A stretch of DNA of 64,000 nucleotides from Novosphingobium sp. PC22D (lineage in GTDB: Bacteria; Pseudomonadota; Alphaproteobacteria; Sphingomonadales; Sphingomonadaceae), in contig NZ_MWMO01000001.1 of assembly GCF_002556635.1 (NCBI RefSeq), forward strand, positions 558,001-622,000, written 5' to 3'. Under the pieces are notes generated by a model that saw only the letters and a list, made by a program, of their open reading frames with translations, was not told where the DNA came from and made no database searches. The position numbers and the translations under genes are program-made. Below, piece by piece: positions 48,660-57,065 of the stretch; the stretch's first letter is position 1; every line of letters begins with the position of its first letter.

Positions 48660-50117
48660 ATGCGATTTGCGAAGATGGCGTTGCTCGGGCTCACCGCGCT
48701 GACCGGCTCGGCGGGCTCGCAGGGCAGCCTTGAAGACCAGTGCCGCAGTACCGAGGTGGCGGTTCCGGCTAGTTGCGGCTGTACCGTGCGCAAGGCGCAG
48801 GAGGCCGGGGTCGGGGCGGAGCAGCTCGCCGCGCTGTTCAAGGACGACGGCGCGAGCGCGGGTGTCGATCAGGCGACCTACTCGCGCTTCTGGATGATCA
48901 AGACGCAGTGCATCGGCGAGGCCGGGCTTGCCGGGCTGGGCATCACGCCGGGCAATCCGCTGCCCGGCGCGTCCGCGCCGCGCGCTCCAGCCCCGGCGGC
49001 GGCCGCCGTGGCGCCGGACCCGCGTCCTTCGGCTCCGACCGCGCCGCAGCGCAAGGTCCGCTTCGCGCAGGAGACCGCCAAGCTGCGCTTCACCTACGAC
49101 TTTCCCGACGAGGTCGCCGCGCTGCCCGGCATGGGCGCCTATCTCGACAAGGATCGCATCGCCGCCTTCGCGCGGGCGAGCAGCGACGCGCGGGGCTTTC
49201 GCCTGACCAGCCACCTCGACAAGCAGGAGCACGATGTCTGGTGGGTCGTGACCGGCCGCGCCGGCCGGCTCGTCAGCCTCACCCGCGCGGTCGCGGCCAA
49301 CGAGGGCGGGGCGCATCCCAATCGCGATTCCAGTTCGCTGCTGTGGGACGCCGAGGCGGGCAAGCCGGTGACGCTCGACGAGATCTTTCCGGGCGGGGCC
49401 TTCGCCGCGCAGATGCGCGGCCCGTACTGCAACGCGCTGGAGGACGAACGCGTCCGCCGCACCGGGCAGCAGCCCGAAGAGCGGTATTTCAACGTGCGCT
49501 GCCCGCCGTTCTCGAAGCTCGCGATCACCTACAAGGACGGCAAATGGCTGTTTCACGCGCCGCCCTACGTCGCGGGCTCCTATGCCGAAGGAGACTATCT
49601 CATCGAGCTGGCGCCGACGCCGGACCTCGTCGCGGCCGCAGCGCCTGAATATCGCGGCGTGTTCGGCGCGCCGAGCGGAAAGGTTGCGCCTGACATCGCC
49701 GCCCGGATCGGCGGCATCGAGCTAGAGCCACCGCACTTCGCGGCAGGCACCGATTGTGTGGCCGAGGCGTTCCGACTGGCCGGCGAGGCGGGCGAACCGA
49801 GCTATTTCGAGGATTATCAAGCGCTGGTGAAGCGCTCGCCCGAGCGCATCTTCGCCCATGGCGGCCCGCTCGGCGGCGATGACTGGCGTGGCGGCATCCT
49901 GCTCGACGGCACGTTCCTGCGCGTCGAGGAAGCCGGGTTCGACTGGCGCAAGGACGTGAAGCGCTATCGCGGCTCGGGCATCGAGGTCGTGATCGATCTC
50001 GACACGAGCTACACCCGCGTCTCGGAGGGCAAGTGGGGCGTGGGCACGCTGATCGTCACCGCGCCGGCTGGTGTGGCGCGCATCCCGATCGTCTACCAGT
50101 CGTGGCAGTGCACCTGA
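48660..50117 (+). CDS. Secreted DUF3298/DUF4163 (RsiV-like) domain protein
   Basis: A 485-residue protein. A short N-terminal signal peptide is followed by a Cys-containing helical region (residues ~25-85: DQCRSTEVAVPASCGC, TQCIGEAG) and a Pro/Ala linker (~100-128). Residues ~135-335 match the DUF4163/DUF3298 pair: LVSLTRAVAANEGGAHPNRDSSSLLWD, TLDEIFPGG, SYAEGDYLIELAP. The C-terminal ~150 residues form an extra domain I do not recognise. The fold, seen in anti-sigma factor RsiV, binds lysozyme there; binding here is not implied. It ends one base before DUF2252's stop. Confidence 0.78.
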   Translation: MRFAKMALLGLTALTGSAGSQGSLEDQCRSTEVAVPASCGCTVRKAQEAGVGAEQLAALFKDDGASAGVDQATYSRFWMIKTQCIGEAGLAGLGITPGNPLPGASAPRAPAPAAAAVAPDPRPSAPTAPQRKVRFAQETAKLRFTYDFPDEVAALPGMGAYLDKDRIAAFARASSDARGFRLTSHLDKQEHDVWWVVTGRAGRLVSLTRAVAANEGGAHPNRDSSSLLWDAEAGKPVTLDEIFPGGAFAAQMRGPYCNALEDERVRRTGQQPEERYFNVRCPPFSKLAITYKDGKWLFHAPPYVAGSYAEGDYLIELAPTPDLVAAAAPEYRGVFGAPSGKVAPDIAARIGGIELEPPHFAAGTDCVAEAFRLAGEAGEPSYFEDYQALVKRSPERIFAHGGPLGGDDWRGGILLDGTFLRVEEAGFDWRKDVKRYRGSGIEVVIDLDTSYTRVSEGKWGVGTLIVTAPAGVARIPIVYQSWQCT

Positions 50118-51605
50118 TCAGTCCTGCGGGGCGTAACGGGTATACTCGCGCGCGAAGGCGCCCTTGCGGAAGTCGCGGCGATAGGCCTTCCAGTCCGACT
50201 TGATCCGCTTGGCCGCCTCGTCAGCGAAGCAGACGATGTCGTCGACGAACAGGCCATGCGGCTCCATGTCCTTGAGGATCGCGGGTTCGATATCGTGGTC
50301 GATCGCCCCGGCATCGTCGCTGCGGGCATGCGCGAGCGCGAGCGAGCGGCCGCAGGCGTCGGCGTATTCGCGCCATTCGTCGAAATCGAGATCGTCGAGG
50401 TCCATGTCTTCGCGGAACGGTGCGCGCTCGCGCGTCATGAAGCTCTCGCCCTCGATCTCGACCGCGCCGAAGAACACGTCGCCGTGGGGCAGGTGGATGC
50501 GCTGGCCGTTGGCGATGCGGTCGGCGCGCTCGCCCGGATCGAGGTCGCCGGTGGGTACGACCCCGTCGAGCGCACTGCGCCGCGCGCGCTTCATCTCGAT
50601 GATCAGGTCGTCGCTGCCGTCGGCCTCGGGCCCTTCGACCATCACGTAGAAGCGGGCGAGACCGAGCGAGGCGCAGCCCGCGCCGTGACGCATCGCCACG
50701 TCCTTGACCTTGAGTTCGCCGAAGCGGCCGCCTTTCTCGATGCCGTTGCGCTGTGCCAGCGTATCGATCAGCGCCTGGAACTCCTCGACGCGGCTCGAGA
50801 CGGGCTGCAGCGTCGCGTCGGAACGAAATCCCTTGCGCGCCTCGTCGTGGTGCTTGTCGGCCAGCCATTCGCTGCGCGGGGTGAGCGCCTCCTCGAACAG
50901 GCTGCGGATGATCGCGGGTGCGTTGTCCATCCGGAACACGTCCTGCGTCTCGGTGCCGTGGCGGGCGAAGTGCTTCAGACCCTTGATATAGCCCTTGACG
51001 AACGCGCGGGTGACCTTGCGCCGCTTCTTGCGCTTCATCCCGCTCTCGCACTTGGTGGCGAGCATGAAGCCGGTGGCGCCGCGCTTGAGGTCCCACGCGT
51101 ATGGGCCGTAGGTCACTTCGTCGAAGTCGTTGACCGAGAAGATCGGGATGTTGTCGCCATTGGGCATGACGCCGAAGTTGCCGGGATGGACGTCGCCCAG
51201 CAGCAGCACCTTGGGCCGCGCCGCGTCGCGCCCGGCAATGTCGCGGTAGAAGAGCAACGCCGTGCCGCGGAAGAAGGAATAGAGATCGTCGGCCAGCGCC
51301 GCGAACTTGTCCTGCGTGCCCTGCGCGTTGCTGTCGATCCGCTCGGCATGGTCGTCGAGCACGCAGGCGCGCACGTGGAGTCGGCGCGCATGGCCGTCGA
51401 GCATCGTCGGCAGCGCGATGGCGGCGCCCGATGCGAAGCGCTCGGCAAGCTCCTGGTAGGCGGCGTGGCGCGAGCCGAGCTTGGTCTGCTTGCCTTTCAT
51501 CTCCGGCGCGCGGCTCTTGCTCGCGGAACTCTTGTTCCCGCCGCTCTTGCGCGCCGATGCCTCGCCCTTGGAGCCCGTCGATTTCGCGCGCGTCTTGCTC
51601 GTCAT
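50118..51605 (-). CDS. DUF2252 family protein
   Basis: A 495-residue protein with a lysine/serine-rich N-terminal ~40 residues, then the DUF2252 core: MLDGHARRLHVRACVLDDHAERI, YSFFRGTALLFYRDI, KVLLLGDVHPGNFGVM, NDFDEVTYGPYAWDLKRGA, and GRSLALAHARSD near the end. DUF2252 has a kinase-like (aminoglycoside-phosphotransferase-like) arrangement, GDVHPGNF and NDFDE resembling the catalytic and metal motifs. Function is unknown. An EcfG-type promoter and a palindrome lie directly upstream, so it is probably a general-stress gene. Confidence 0.88.
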   Translation of the reverse strand: MTSKTRAKSTGSKGEASARKSGGNKSSASKSRAPEMKGKQTKLGSRHAAYQELAERFASGAAIALPTMLDGHARRLHVRACVLDDHAERIDSNAQGTQDKFAALADDLYSFFRGTALLFYRDIAGRDAARPKVLLLGDVHPGNFGVMPNGDNIPIFSVNDFDEVTYGPYAWDLKRGATGFMLATKCESGMKRKKRRKVTRAFVKGYIKGLKHFARHGTETQDVFRMDNAPAIIRSLFEEALTPRSEWLADKHHDEARKGFRSDATLQPVSSRVEEFQALIDTLAQRNGIEKGGRFGELKVKDVAMRHGAGCASLGLARFYVMVEGPEADGSDDLIIEMKRARRSALDGVVPTGDLDPGERADRIANGQRIHLPHGDVFFGAVEIEGESFMTRERAPFREDMDLDDLDFDEWREYADACGRSLALAHARSDDAGAIDHDIEPAILKDMEPHGLFVDDIVCFADEAAKRIKSDWKAYRRDFRKGAFAREYTRYAPQD

Positions 51606-51621
51606 GCCGTTGCTCCCTCGG

Positions 51622-51639
51622 TTCGTATGACAATACGAA
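51622..51639. promoter_or_regulatory. 18-base palindrome just upstream of DUF2252
   Basis: TTCGTAT (51622-51628) and ATACGAA (51633-51639) are perfect inverted copies around GACA, ending 16 bases before the start codon. It overlaps the -10 element of the EcfG-like promoter, so a regulator binding it would block transcription. Confidence 0.5.
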
Positions 51640-51658
51640 GTACGCGGCGCGCTGTTCC
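51633..51658 (-). promoter_or_regulatory. EcfG-type general stress promoter of DUF2252
   Basis: On the minus strand GGAAC (51658-51654) is separated by 16 bases from CGTAT (51637-51633). The alphaproteobacterial EcfG consensus is GGAAC-N16/17-CGTT; here the last base differs. Distance to the DUF2252 ATG is about 27 bases. Confidence 0.6.
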
Positions 51659-51668
51659 CGGCAAAGGG

Positions 51669-51701
51669 TCCCCGCGCACGATGGAAGAAAGTGCGCGGGG
51701 A
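51669..51701. repeat. Perfect 11-base inverted repeat upstream of DUF2252
   Basis: TCCCCGCGCAC (51669-51679) and GTGCGCGGGGA (51691-51701) flank an 11-base spacer. No T tract. It lies just upstream of the -35 element and could be a regulator site or a terminator of opposite transcription. Confidence 0.5.
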
Positions 51702-51871
51702 ACGAGGTGGCCGAAGCGGGAGGGAGTTGCTGAGGGTATGCTCAGGTGCTCCGGCGGCTTGACATTGGCGGCGACAGGAGGGGGGCATCGCCGCTCTGGT
51801 CGCCCCCAGATAGGAGTTCCAATCCTTTCAGGAAAAGCGATTAAACCTGTCACACTGATCGCCTGAAGCAA

Positions 51872-52357
51872 TCAGTGACGTGACGCTTGCCGGTTGACCG
51901 CCATGGCGATCACGAAGTTGCGAAGCACTGTCGCGCTCGCCTCGCGCTGGTGCGCCCGCGCGGCCTTTCCGGCACGCTCGAGCGTGCGCCAGAGCCGCAG
52001 CCGCGGCTCTGGCGGCAGCGTGCCGCTGGCATTGGCGTAAGCGCGGTAAAGCGCGGCGAAGCGCCCCAGCATGGCCGCGTCGCTCATGGGGCGGCCATGC
52101 GGAAGCGCGAGATCGTCGACGAGCCGCGCGGCGCGAAACTCGACCTGGAGCAGACCCGCGCGCGCGTCCGCCGCGCGCTGCGCGATGACTTGCGCAGAGG
52201 CCTTGCCGCCGATCGGCTCGGGCGGGTCGAGCCGAAGCTCCAGCCAGCGCGGGACGTTCGTCGCCAGGAGCAGGGTCGGCACCATCGCCGCGACCAGCAG
52301 CAGGGGGGCGCGGCGGGGCTTGCCGCGTCGACGACTGGTGTTTCGAGATCCCGGCAC
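51872..52357 (-). CDS. Small membrane-anchored protein of unknown function
   Basis: A 161-residue protein: a basic N-terminus (SRRRGKPRRAP), one hydrophobic segment at ~residues 18-34 (LLLVAAMVPTLLLATNVP) that anchors it, then a charged helical domain. No known motif is seen. Two runs, QVIAQRAADARAGLLQVEFRAARLVDD and LRLWRTLERAGKAARAHQREA, look helical. Reading frame and GC pattern favour a real gene but I cannot assign it. Divergent from the NMO-family gene. Confidence 0.55.
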   Translation of the reverse strand: MPGSRNTSRRRGKPRRAPLLLVAAMVPTLLLATNVPRWLELRLDPPEPIGGKASAQVIAQRAADARAGLLQVEFRAARLVDDLALPHGRPMSDAAMLGRFAALYRAYANASGTLPPEPRLRLWRTLERAGKAARAHQREASATVLRNFVIAMAVNRQASRH

Positions 52358-52461
52358 GGGCGCCCTCCGTCCGCCACGGATCTACCATGCTGCTTGCCCG
52401 TCGCGAAGGGGCAAACTAAGGCCCACCGCGCAGGTAACAGACAATTCGGACAGAGACCCTG

Positions 52462-53481
52462 ATGAGCGCATTCAACAAGACTTCGAGCCTGATGGCGCGC
52501 GGTGTCGAGTTTCTCGGCAGTGAATACGCGATCCTGTGCGGGGCGATGTCGTGGGTCTCCGAACGCAATCTCGTGTCGGCGATCAGCAATGCCGGCGGCT
52601 TCGGCGTGATCGCCTGCGGCGCGATGACGCCCGAGCTGCTCGATGCCGAGATCGCCGCGACCCGGGCGATGACCGACAAGCCCTTTGGCGTTAACCTCAT
52701 CACCATGCACCCGCAGCTCTTCGACCTGATCGCTGTCTGCGCCAAGCACGGGGTCGGCCACGTCGTGCTCGCGGGCGGCATTCCGCCCAAGGGCAGCGTC
52801 GAGGCGATCAAGCAGGGCGGCGCCAGGGTGATCTGCTTCGCGCCGACGCTGGCGCTGGGCAAGAAGCTGTTGCGCTCGGGCGCCGACGCGCTCGTGATCG
52901 AGGGCATGGAGGCAGGCGGTCACGTCGGCCCGGTCTCGACCTCGGTGCTGGCGCAGGAGATCCTGCCGAGTCTCGCGGCCGAGAACCTGATCTTCGTCGC
53001 CGGCGGGATCGGGCGCGGCGAGGCGATCGCGGGCTATCTCGAGATGGGGGCCTGCGGCGTCCAGCTCGGCACGCGCTTCGCCTGTGCCACCGAATCGATC
53101 GCGCATCCCGATTTCAAGAAGGCCTTCTTCCGCGCGTCGGCGCGCGATGCCGTCACCTCGGTTCAGGTCGACCCTCGCCTGCCGGTGATCCCGGTGCGCG
53201 CGCTCAAGAACAAGGGCACCGAGGCGTTTTCGGCCAAGCAGGTCGAAGTCGCGCGGCTGCTCGACGAAGAGCAACTGGCGATGGGCGAGGCCCAGCTCCA
53301 GATCGAGCACTACTGGGCGGGGGCGCTGCGCCGCGCGGTGATCGACGGCGATGTCGAGAACGGCTCGCTCATGGCCGGGCAGTCGGTCGGCATGGTGACG
53401 GAAGAAGAGCCGGTGGCAGAGATCATCGCCAAGCTGCTGCACGAATGCGAGGCGGCGCTCACCACCCGCGCCGCCGCCTGA
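52462..53481 (+). CDS. Nitronate-monooxygenase/NPD-family flavoprotein
   Basis: A 339-residue TIM-barrel FMN enzyme. It has the N-terminal [38 protein letters not shown], and the FMN/catalytic segment [13 protein letters not shown] with the active His, then [29 protein letters not shown]. Members oxidise nitronates, or act as enoyl-ACP reductases (FabK) in other branches; this one cannot be split by eye. It stands just upstream of purU with eight bases between and may be in one transcript. Confidence 0.9.
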   Translation: MSAFNKTSSLMARGVEFLGSEYAILCGAMSWVSERNLVSAISNAGGFGVIACGAMTPELLDAEIAATRAMTDKPFGVNLITMHPQLFDLIAVCAKHGVGHVVLAGGIPPKGSVEAIKQGGARVICFAPTLALGKKLLRSGADALVIEGMEAGGHVGPVSTSVLAQEILPSLAAENLIFVAGGIGRGEAIAGYLEMGACGVQLGTRFACATESIAHPDFKKAFFRASARDAVTSVQVDPRLPVIPVRALKNKGTEAFSAKQVEVARLLDEEQLAMGEAQLQIEHYWAGALRRAVIDGDVENGSLMAGQSVGMVTEEEPVAEIIAKLLHECEAALTTRAAA

Positions 53482-53488
53482 GCCGGGC

Positions 53489-54343
53489 ATGGCCGAGCCC
53501 CTGATCCTCGCGCTGTCGTGCCGCGACCGCCCCGGCATCGTCGCGCGCGTGACCGGCTTCCTGTTCGAACAGGGCGGTAACATCATCGAGGCGCAGCAGT
53601 TCAACGACTTGGCCGAGGACAAGTTCTTCATGCGCGTCGCCTTCGATCCCGGCCTTGCCGACCGCGAGGCGGTGCGCGCGGGCTTCACCGAGGTGGCGCA
53701 CAACTACGCGATGGACTGGACGCTACGCCGGCGCGACCGTCCGCGCCGGGTGCTGCTCATGGTCAGCAAGTTCGACCACTGCCTTGCCGATCTGCTCTAC
53801 CGCCGCCGGATCGGCGAGATCGCGATGGACGTGGTCGGCGTGGTGAGCAACCACCCGCGCGAGGCGCTCGGCGACCTCGCGCTGGGCGACATCCCCTTCC
53901 ATCACTTGCCGGTGAGCAGGGACACCAAGTCCGCGCAGGAGGCCGAGGTCCGCAAGCTGGTGGGCGATACCAAGGCCGAGCTCGTCGTGCTCGCGCGCTA
54001 CATGCAGATCCTCTCGGACGAGATGGCCGCGTTCCTTTCGGGGCGCTGCATCAACATCCATCACTCGTTCCTCCCCGGCTTCAAGGGCGCCAAGCCTTAT
54101 CACCAGGCGCATGCGCGCGGCGTGAAGATGATCGGCGCGACCGCGCACTACGTGACGGCGGATCTCGACGAGGGGCCGATCATCCACCAGAATGTCGAGG
54201 CGATCACGCATTCGGATTCGCCCGAGGATCTGGTCCGCAAGGGCCGCGACATCGAGCGGCGCGTGCTCGCCGAAGCGGTGCGGCTGCACCTCGAGGACCG
54301 GGTCCTGCTCAACGGCGCGCGTACCGTCGTCTTCCGGAGCTGA
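53489..54343 (+). CDS. purU: Formyltetrahydrofolate deformylase
   Basis: Hydrolyses 10-formyl-THF to formate and THF, balancing one-carbon pools. The 284-residue protein has an N-terminal ACT-like domain ([31 protein letters not shown]) and the formyltransferase fold with [32 protein letters not shown], including the catalytic His and Asp region. Length is normal. A VOC-family gene follows at 43 bases. Confidence 0.94.
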   Translation: MAEPLILALSCRDRPGIVARVTGFLFEQGGNIIEAQQFNDLAEDKFFMRVAFDPGLADREAVRAGFTEVAHNYAMDWTLRRRDRPRRVLLMVSKFDHCLADLLYRRRIGEIAMDVVGVVSNHPREALGDLALGDIPFHHLPVSRDTKSAQEAEVRKLVGDTKAELVVLARYMQILSDEMAAFLSGRCINIHHSFLPGFKGAKPYHQAHARGVKMIGATAHYVTADLDEGPIIHQNVEAITHSDSPEDLVRKGRDIERRVLAEAVRLHLEDRVLLNGARTVVFRS

Positions 54344-54386
54344 TCCGCCCCTCGGAGCGCGGCCTGCCCGAAACGGGAGAGGGCCG

Positions 54387-54785
54387 ATGCAGGTCAAGGG
54401 AATCGATCACGTCAACGTGCTGGCGCGCGACCTCGACGAGACGGCGCGCTTCTACGAACGGGTGATGGGGCTGGAACGCGCCGATAACCCGGCGGTCGGG
54501 ACGAGCCTCAGGGGCGCCTGGATGCGCGATGCACAGGGCCATGCGATCGTCCATCTGGTCTGGAAGGACCCCGAGGCCGATCGCTACGAAGGCTACGAGC
54601 CGGGGCTATCGACCAACGCGGTGCATCACGTCGCCTTCCAGTGCGACGGTTTCGAGGCGATGCGGGCGCGGCTCGATGACATGGGCCTGCCCTATCGCGT
54701 CAACGACCTCAGCCACCTGGGATTGAAGCAGATCTTCGTCACCGATCCCAATGCGGTGAATCTTGAGTTCAACTTCGCCGTCTGA
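54387..54785 (+). CDS. VOC-superfamily (glyoxalase-like) protein
   Basis: A 132-residue, single-module VOC protein. It has paired beta-alpha-beta-beta-beta motifs: GIDHVNVLARDLDETARFYERVMGL at the start, and HVAFQCDGFEAMRARLDDMGLPY then KQIFVTDPNAVNLEFNF near the end, with metal-site residues His and Glu in the usual places (HVN, VNLEF). Reaction is unknown: the superfamily includes glyoxalases, epimerases and dioxygenases. It follows purU and ends 14 bases before the convergent SDR gene. Start ATG 54387 is preceded by GGGAGAGGG. Confidence 0.85.
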   Translation: MQVKGIDHVNVLARDLDETARFYERVMGLERADNPAVGTSLRGAWMRDAQGHAIVHLVWKDPEADRYEGYEPGLSTNAVHHVAFQCDGFEAMRARLDDMGLPYRVNDLSHLGLKQIFVTDPNAVNLEFNFAV

Positions 54786-54799
54786 CCGGGCGCGGGCGC

Positions 54800-55552
54800 T
54801 CAGCTCTCGATCATCAGCGTGCCCAGCAGGCCGCCGTCGACCGCCAGTTCCTGCGCGGTGACGTGGCTGGCCTCGTCGGAAAGCAGGAAGGCGGCGACGG
54901 CGGCGGCCTCTCGCGGCGTGCCGATCCGCTGCTGTGGCACGCGGCGCGCCATCTGCGCCTTGAAGGCCTCGGGCACGTCGGCCAGCATCGGCGTGTCGAT
55001 GAAGCCGGGCGTGATCGCGTTGCAGCGGATGCCGTGCGGAGCGCCTTCCATCGCGACGGTGCGAGCGATGCCGAGCGCGGCGTGCTTGGAGGTGCAGTAG
55101 CCGATATTGCCGACCATGCCGGTCTCGCCGCCGAGGCTGCTGGTGACGAGGATCGCGCCGCGCCCGCGCGCCTGCATCGCGGGCAGGATGTGGCGCACCG
55201 CCCAGAACAGTGAGAAGACGTTGATCCGCATGACCTGCTCGAACGCCTCGTCGCTATAGTCGGGGGTCAGCGCGAACTGGCCCTCCCAGGCGGCGTTGAG
55301 GAACAGGCCGTCGATCGGTCCGCTTCTCTCGACCGCGCGGTCGAGCGCGGCCAGGACCTGCGCCTTGTCGCCTATGTCGGCCGGCACCGCGCGCGCCAGC
55401 GGCCCGATCCCGGCGCAGACCTCGGCCAGCACCGCCTCGCGGCGCGCGATCAGCGTCACCGTGCCGCCGAGCTCCGCGATCCGCTCCGCCGTGGCGCGGC
55501 CGATTCCGCTCGATGCGCCGGTGATGACGACGTGCTTGCCGGTGAAGTCCAT
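54800..55552 (-). CDS. Short-chain dehydrogenase/reductase (second)
   Basis: A 250-residue SDR. TGASSGIGRATAERI at the N-terminus, NAAWEG, catalytic Ser in VTSSLGGETGMVGN, YCTSKHAALGIA with Tyr and Lys, and ITPGFIDTP all fit classical SDRs. The ATG (55552) overlaps the stop of the upstream phosphatase-like gene as TGATG, so they are translated together. Substrate unknown. Confidence 0.92.
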   Translation of the reverse strand: MDFTGKHVVITGASSGIGRATAERIAELGGTVTLIARREAVLAEVCAGIGPLARAVPADIGDKAQVLAALDRAVERSGPIDGLFLNAAWEGQFALTPDYSDEAFEQVMRINVFSLFWAVRHILPAMQARGRGAILVTSSLGGETGMVGNIGYCTSKHAALGIARTVAMEGAPHGIRCNAITPGFIDTPMLADVPEAFKAQMARRVPQQRIGTPREAAAVAAFLLSDEASHVTAQELAVDGGLLGTLMIES

Positions 55553-56013
55553 CAACCTCTCCTTTCGATGAACGCCGCCCAGGCCGGCGCGCGTGGGTCA
55601 TCGCTGGCGGTGGGCGACCATTGCGTTTCCATCAGTGCGCGGGCCTCGGGCTCGGGCATGCCGGCCACGTCGCGGTGGTAGCGGTAGAAGAACGCCGAGA
55701 CGCGCCAGTTCATCATGCAGTGCACATGAAGCGGCGCGTCGGGATAGGCGTCCAGCGCCTCGCGAAACGCCGCGAAGTGCGTCTCGTCGGGCGCCTCGAA
55801 AGGCACCGGGATGTGCGTATAGGCAATGCCGCGCTCGGCCAGCAGCGCGCCTTCGTCGGCCAGCGCGCGCGGCGCGGAATCGAGCGCGAGGTTGATGACG
55901 TGTCCGACCCCGAGCGCGGCAAGCCTGTCCAGATCGGCGACAGTCAGGTGGCCCGACGTGGTCGTGCGCGCATCGAGCCGCTGCCACGCGAAAATGTCCT
56001 GCGGATCCGCCAT
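55552..56013 (-). CDS. Protein-tyrosine-phosphatase-like protein
   Basis: A 153-residue protein of the dual-specificity/DUF442-like phosphatase fold. The active-site loop is HVHCMMNWRVSAFF, a C-x4-R rather than the usual C-x5-R; the same spacing occurs in DUF442/Blh-type members. It also has VADLDRLAALGVGHVINLALD (N-terminal). It is encoded ahead of the SDR with a one-base overlap. Whether it dephosphorylates a protein or small molecule is unknown. Confidence 0.8.
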   Translation of the reverse strand: MADPQDIFAWQRLDARTTTSGHLTVADLDRLAALGVGHVINLALDSAPRALADEGALLAERGIAYTHIPVPFEAPDETHFAAFREALDAYPDAPLHVHCMMNWRVSAFFYRYHRDVAGMPEPEARALMETQWSPTASDDPRAPAWAAFIERRG

Positions 56014-56107
56014 CCCGTCCTCCCGATGTCACGCGAACCATGGGGTGGTTGCCGCGTCGGTCCTTCGCTAACCTCAATCCGCGAACTGGCAACCCCGGGA
56101 GGCCGAT

Positions 56108-56980
56108 ATGTGCGACGACTACACCAAGCAGGCCGAGGATGCGGCGCTGGCCCGGCGCGGACTCTCGCGGCGCGATTTCGCCGCGCTGGGCGCGGGCGCC
56201 GCCATTGCGGGCTGCGCGGGCACGGCAACCAGCGCGGCGCAGGGCGGCGAACTGACCGAACAGACGGTGCAGATCACCACCGAGGACGGGATCGCCGACG
56301 CCTTCTTCGTGCATCCCGCCGAAGGTGCACATCCCGGCATCGTGATGTGGCCGGACATCGCGGGCCTGCGCGATGCGAAGAGGATCATGGCGCGCCGCCT
56401 CGCCGCCGCCGGCTATTCGGTGCTCTGCGTCAACCAGTACTATCGCGGCGGCCCGCCGCCGATGGAAAGCTTCTCAGAGTATCGCACGCCCGAGGGGCAG
56501 GCCAGGATCAAGCCGCTGCGCGAGGCGCTCACACCCGAGGCGATCGTGCGCGACGCCAAGGCCTACGTCACGTTCCTCGACAGCAGCAAGGCGGTCGACA
56601 AGGCGCGCGGGATCGGCAGCAACGGCTATTGCATGGGCGGGCCCTTCACCGTGCGCACCGCGGCCGCGAGGCCCGATCGCGTGGGCGCGGCCGCCTCGCT
56701 GCACGGCGGCGGGCTCGTCACCGATGCGCCCGACAGCCCGCACCGGCTGCTCGCCAAGACCAAAGCGGCCTATCTCTTCGCGATCGCGCGCAATGACGAT
56801 GCCCGATCGCCCGGCGACAAGGAGGCCTTGCGCCAGGCGGCGGACGCTGCGGGGGTGAAGGCCGAGATCGAGGTCTACGACGCCGATCACGGCTGGTGCG
56901 TGCCCGATTCGCCCTCCTATGATCCCAACGCGGCCGATCGCGCGTGGGAGCGGATGCTGGCGCTGTTCTCGGGGCTCTGA
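56108..56980 (+). CDS. Exported dienelactone-hydrolase-family protein
   Basis: A 290-residue protein. Residues ~18-40 are a twin-arginine signal, LSRRDFAALGAGAAIAGCAG, which also contains a lipobox-like AGC, so it may be a Tat lipoprotein. The mature part is a dienelactone-hydrolase-type alpha/beta-hydrolase: IVMWPDIAGLRDAKRIMARRLAAAGYSVL, GSNGYCMGG (nucleophilic Cys), and DADHGWCVPDS (His). Substrate unknown. Most family members are cytoplasmic, so export is notable. It stands alone. Confidence 0.85.
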   Translation: MCDDYTKQAEDAALARRGLSRRDFAALGAGAAIAGCAGTATSAAQGGELTEQTVQITTEDGIADAFFVHPAEGAHPGIVMWPDIAGLRDAKRIMARRLAAAGYSVLCVNQYYRGGPPPMESFSEYRTPEGQARIKPLREALTPEAIVRDAKAYVTFLDSSKAVDKARGIGSNGYCMGGPFTVRTAAARPDRVGAAASLHGGGLVTDAPDSPHRLLAKTKAAYLFAIARNDDARSPGDKEALRQAADAAGVKAEIEVYDADHGWCVPDSPSYDPNAADRAWERMLALFSGL

Positions 56981-57065
56981 CCCCCGGCGCGCGCCCTGCC
57001 GGATTTACTTGCCCGCGACCGGCCGCTCGCTAGACTTCCCGCCGGAGTTGGAGGGAGCGTTTGGC

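Noticed and set aside
50256..51866. Long plus-strand open frame antisense to DUF2252
   Set aside because: Shadow of DUF2252; would also read through its promoter elements.
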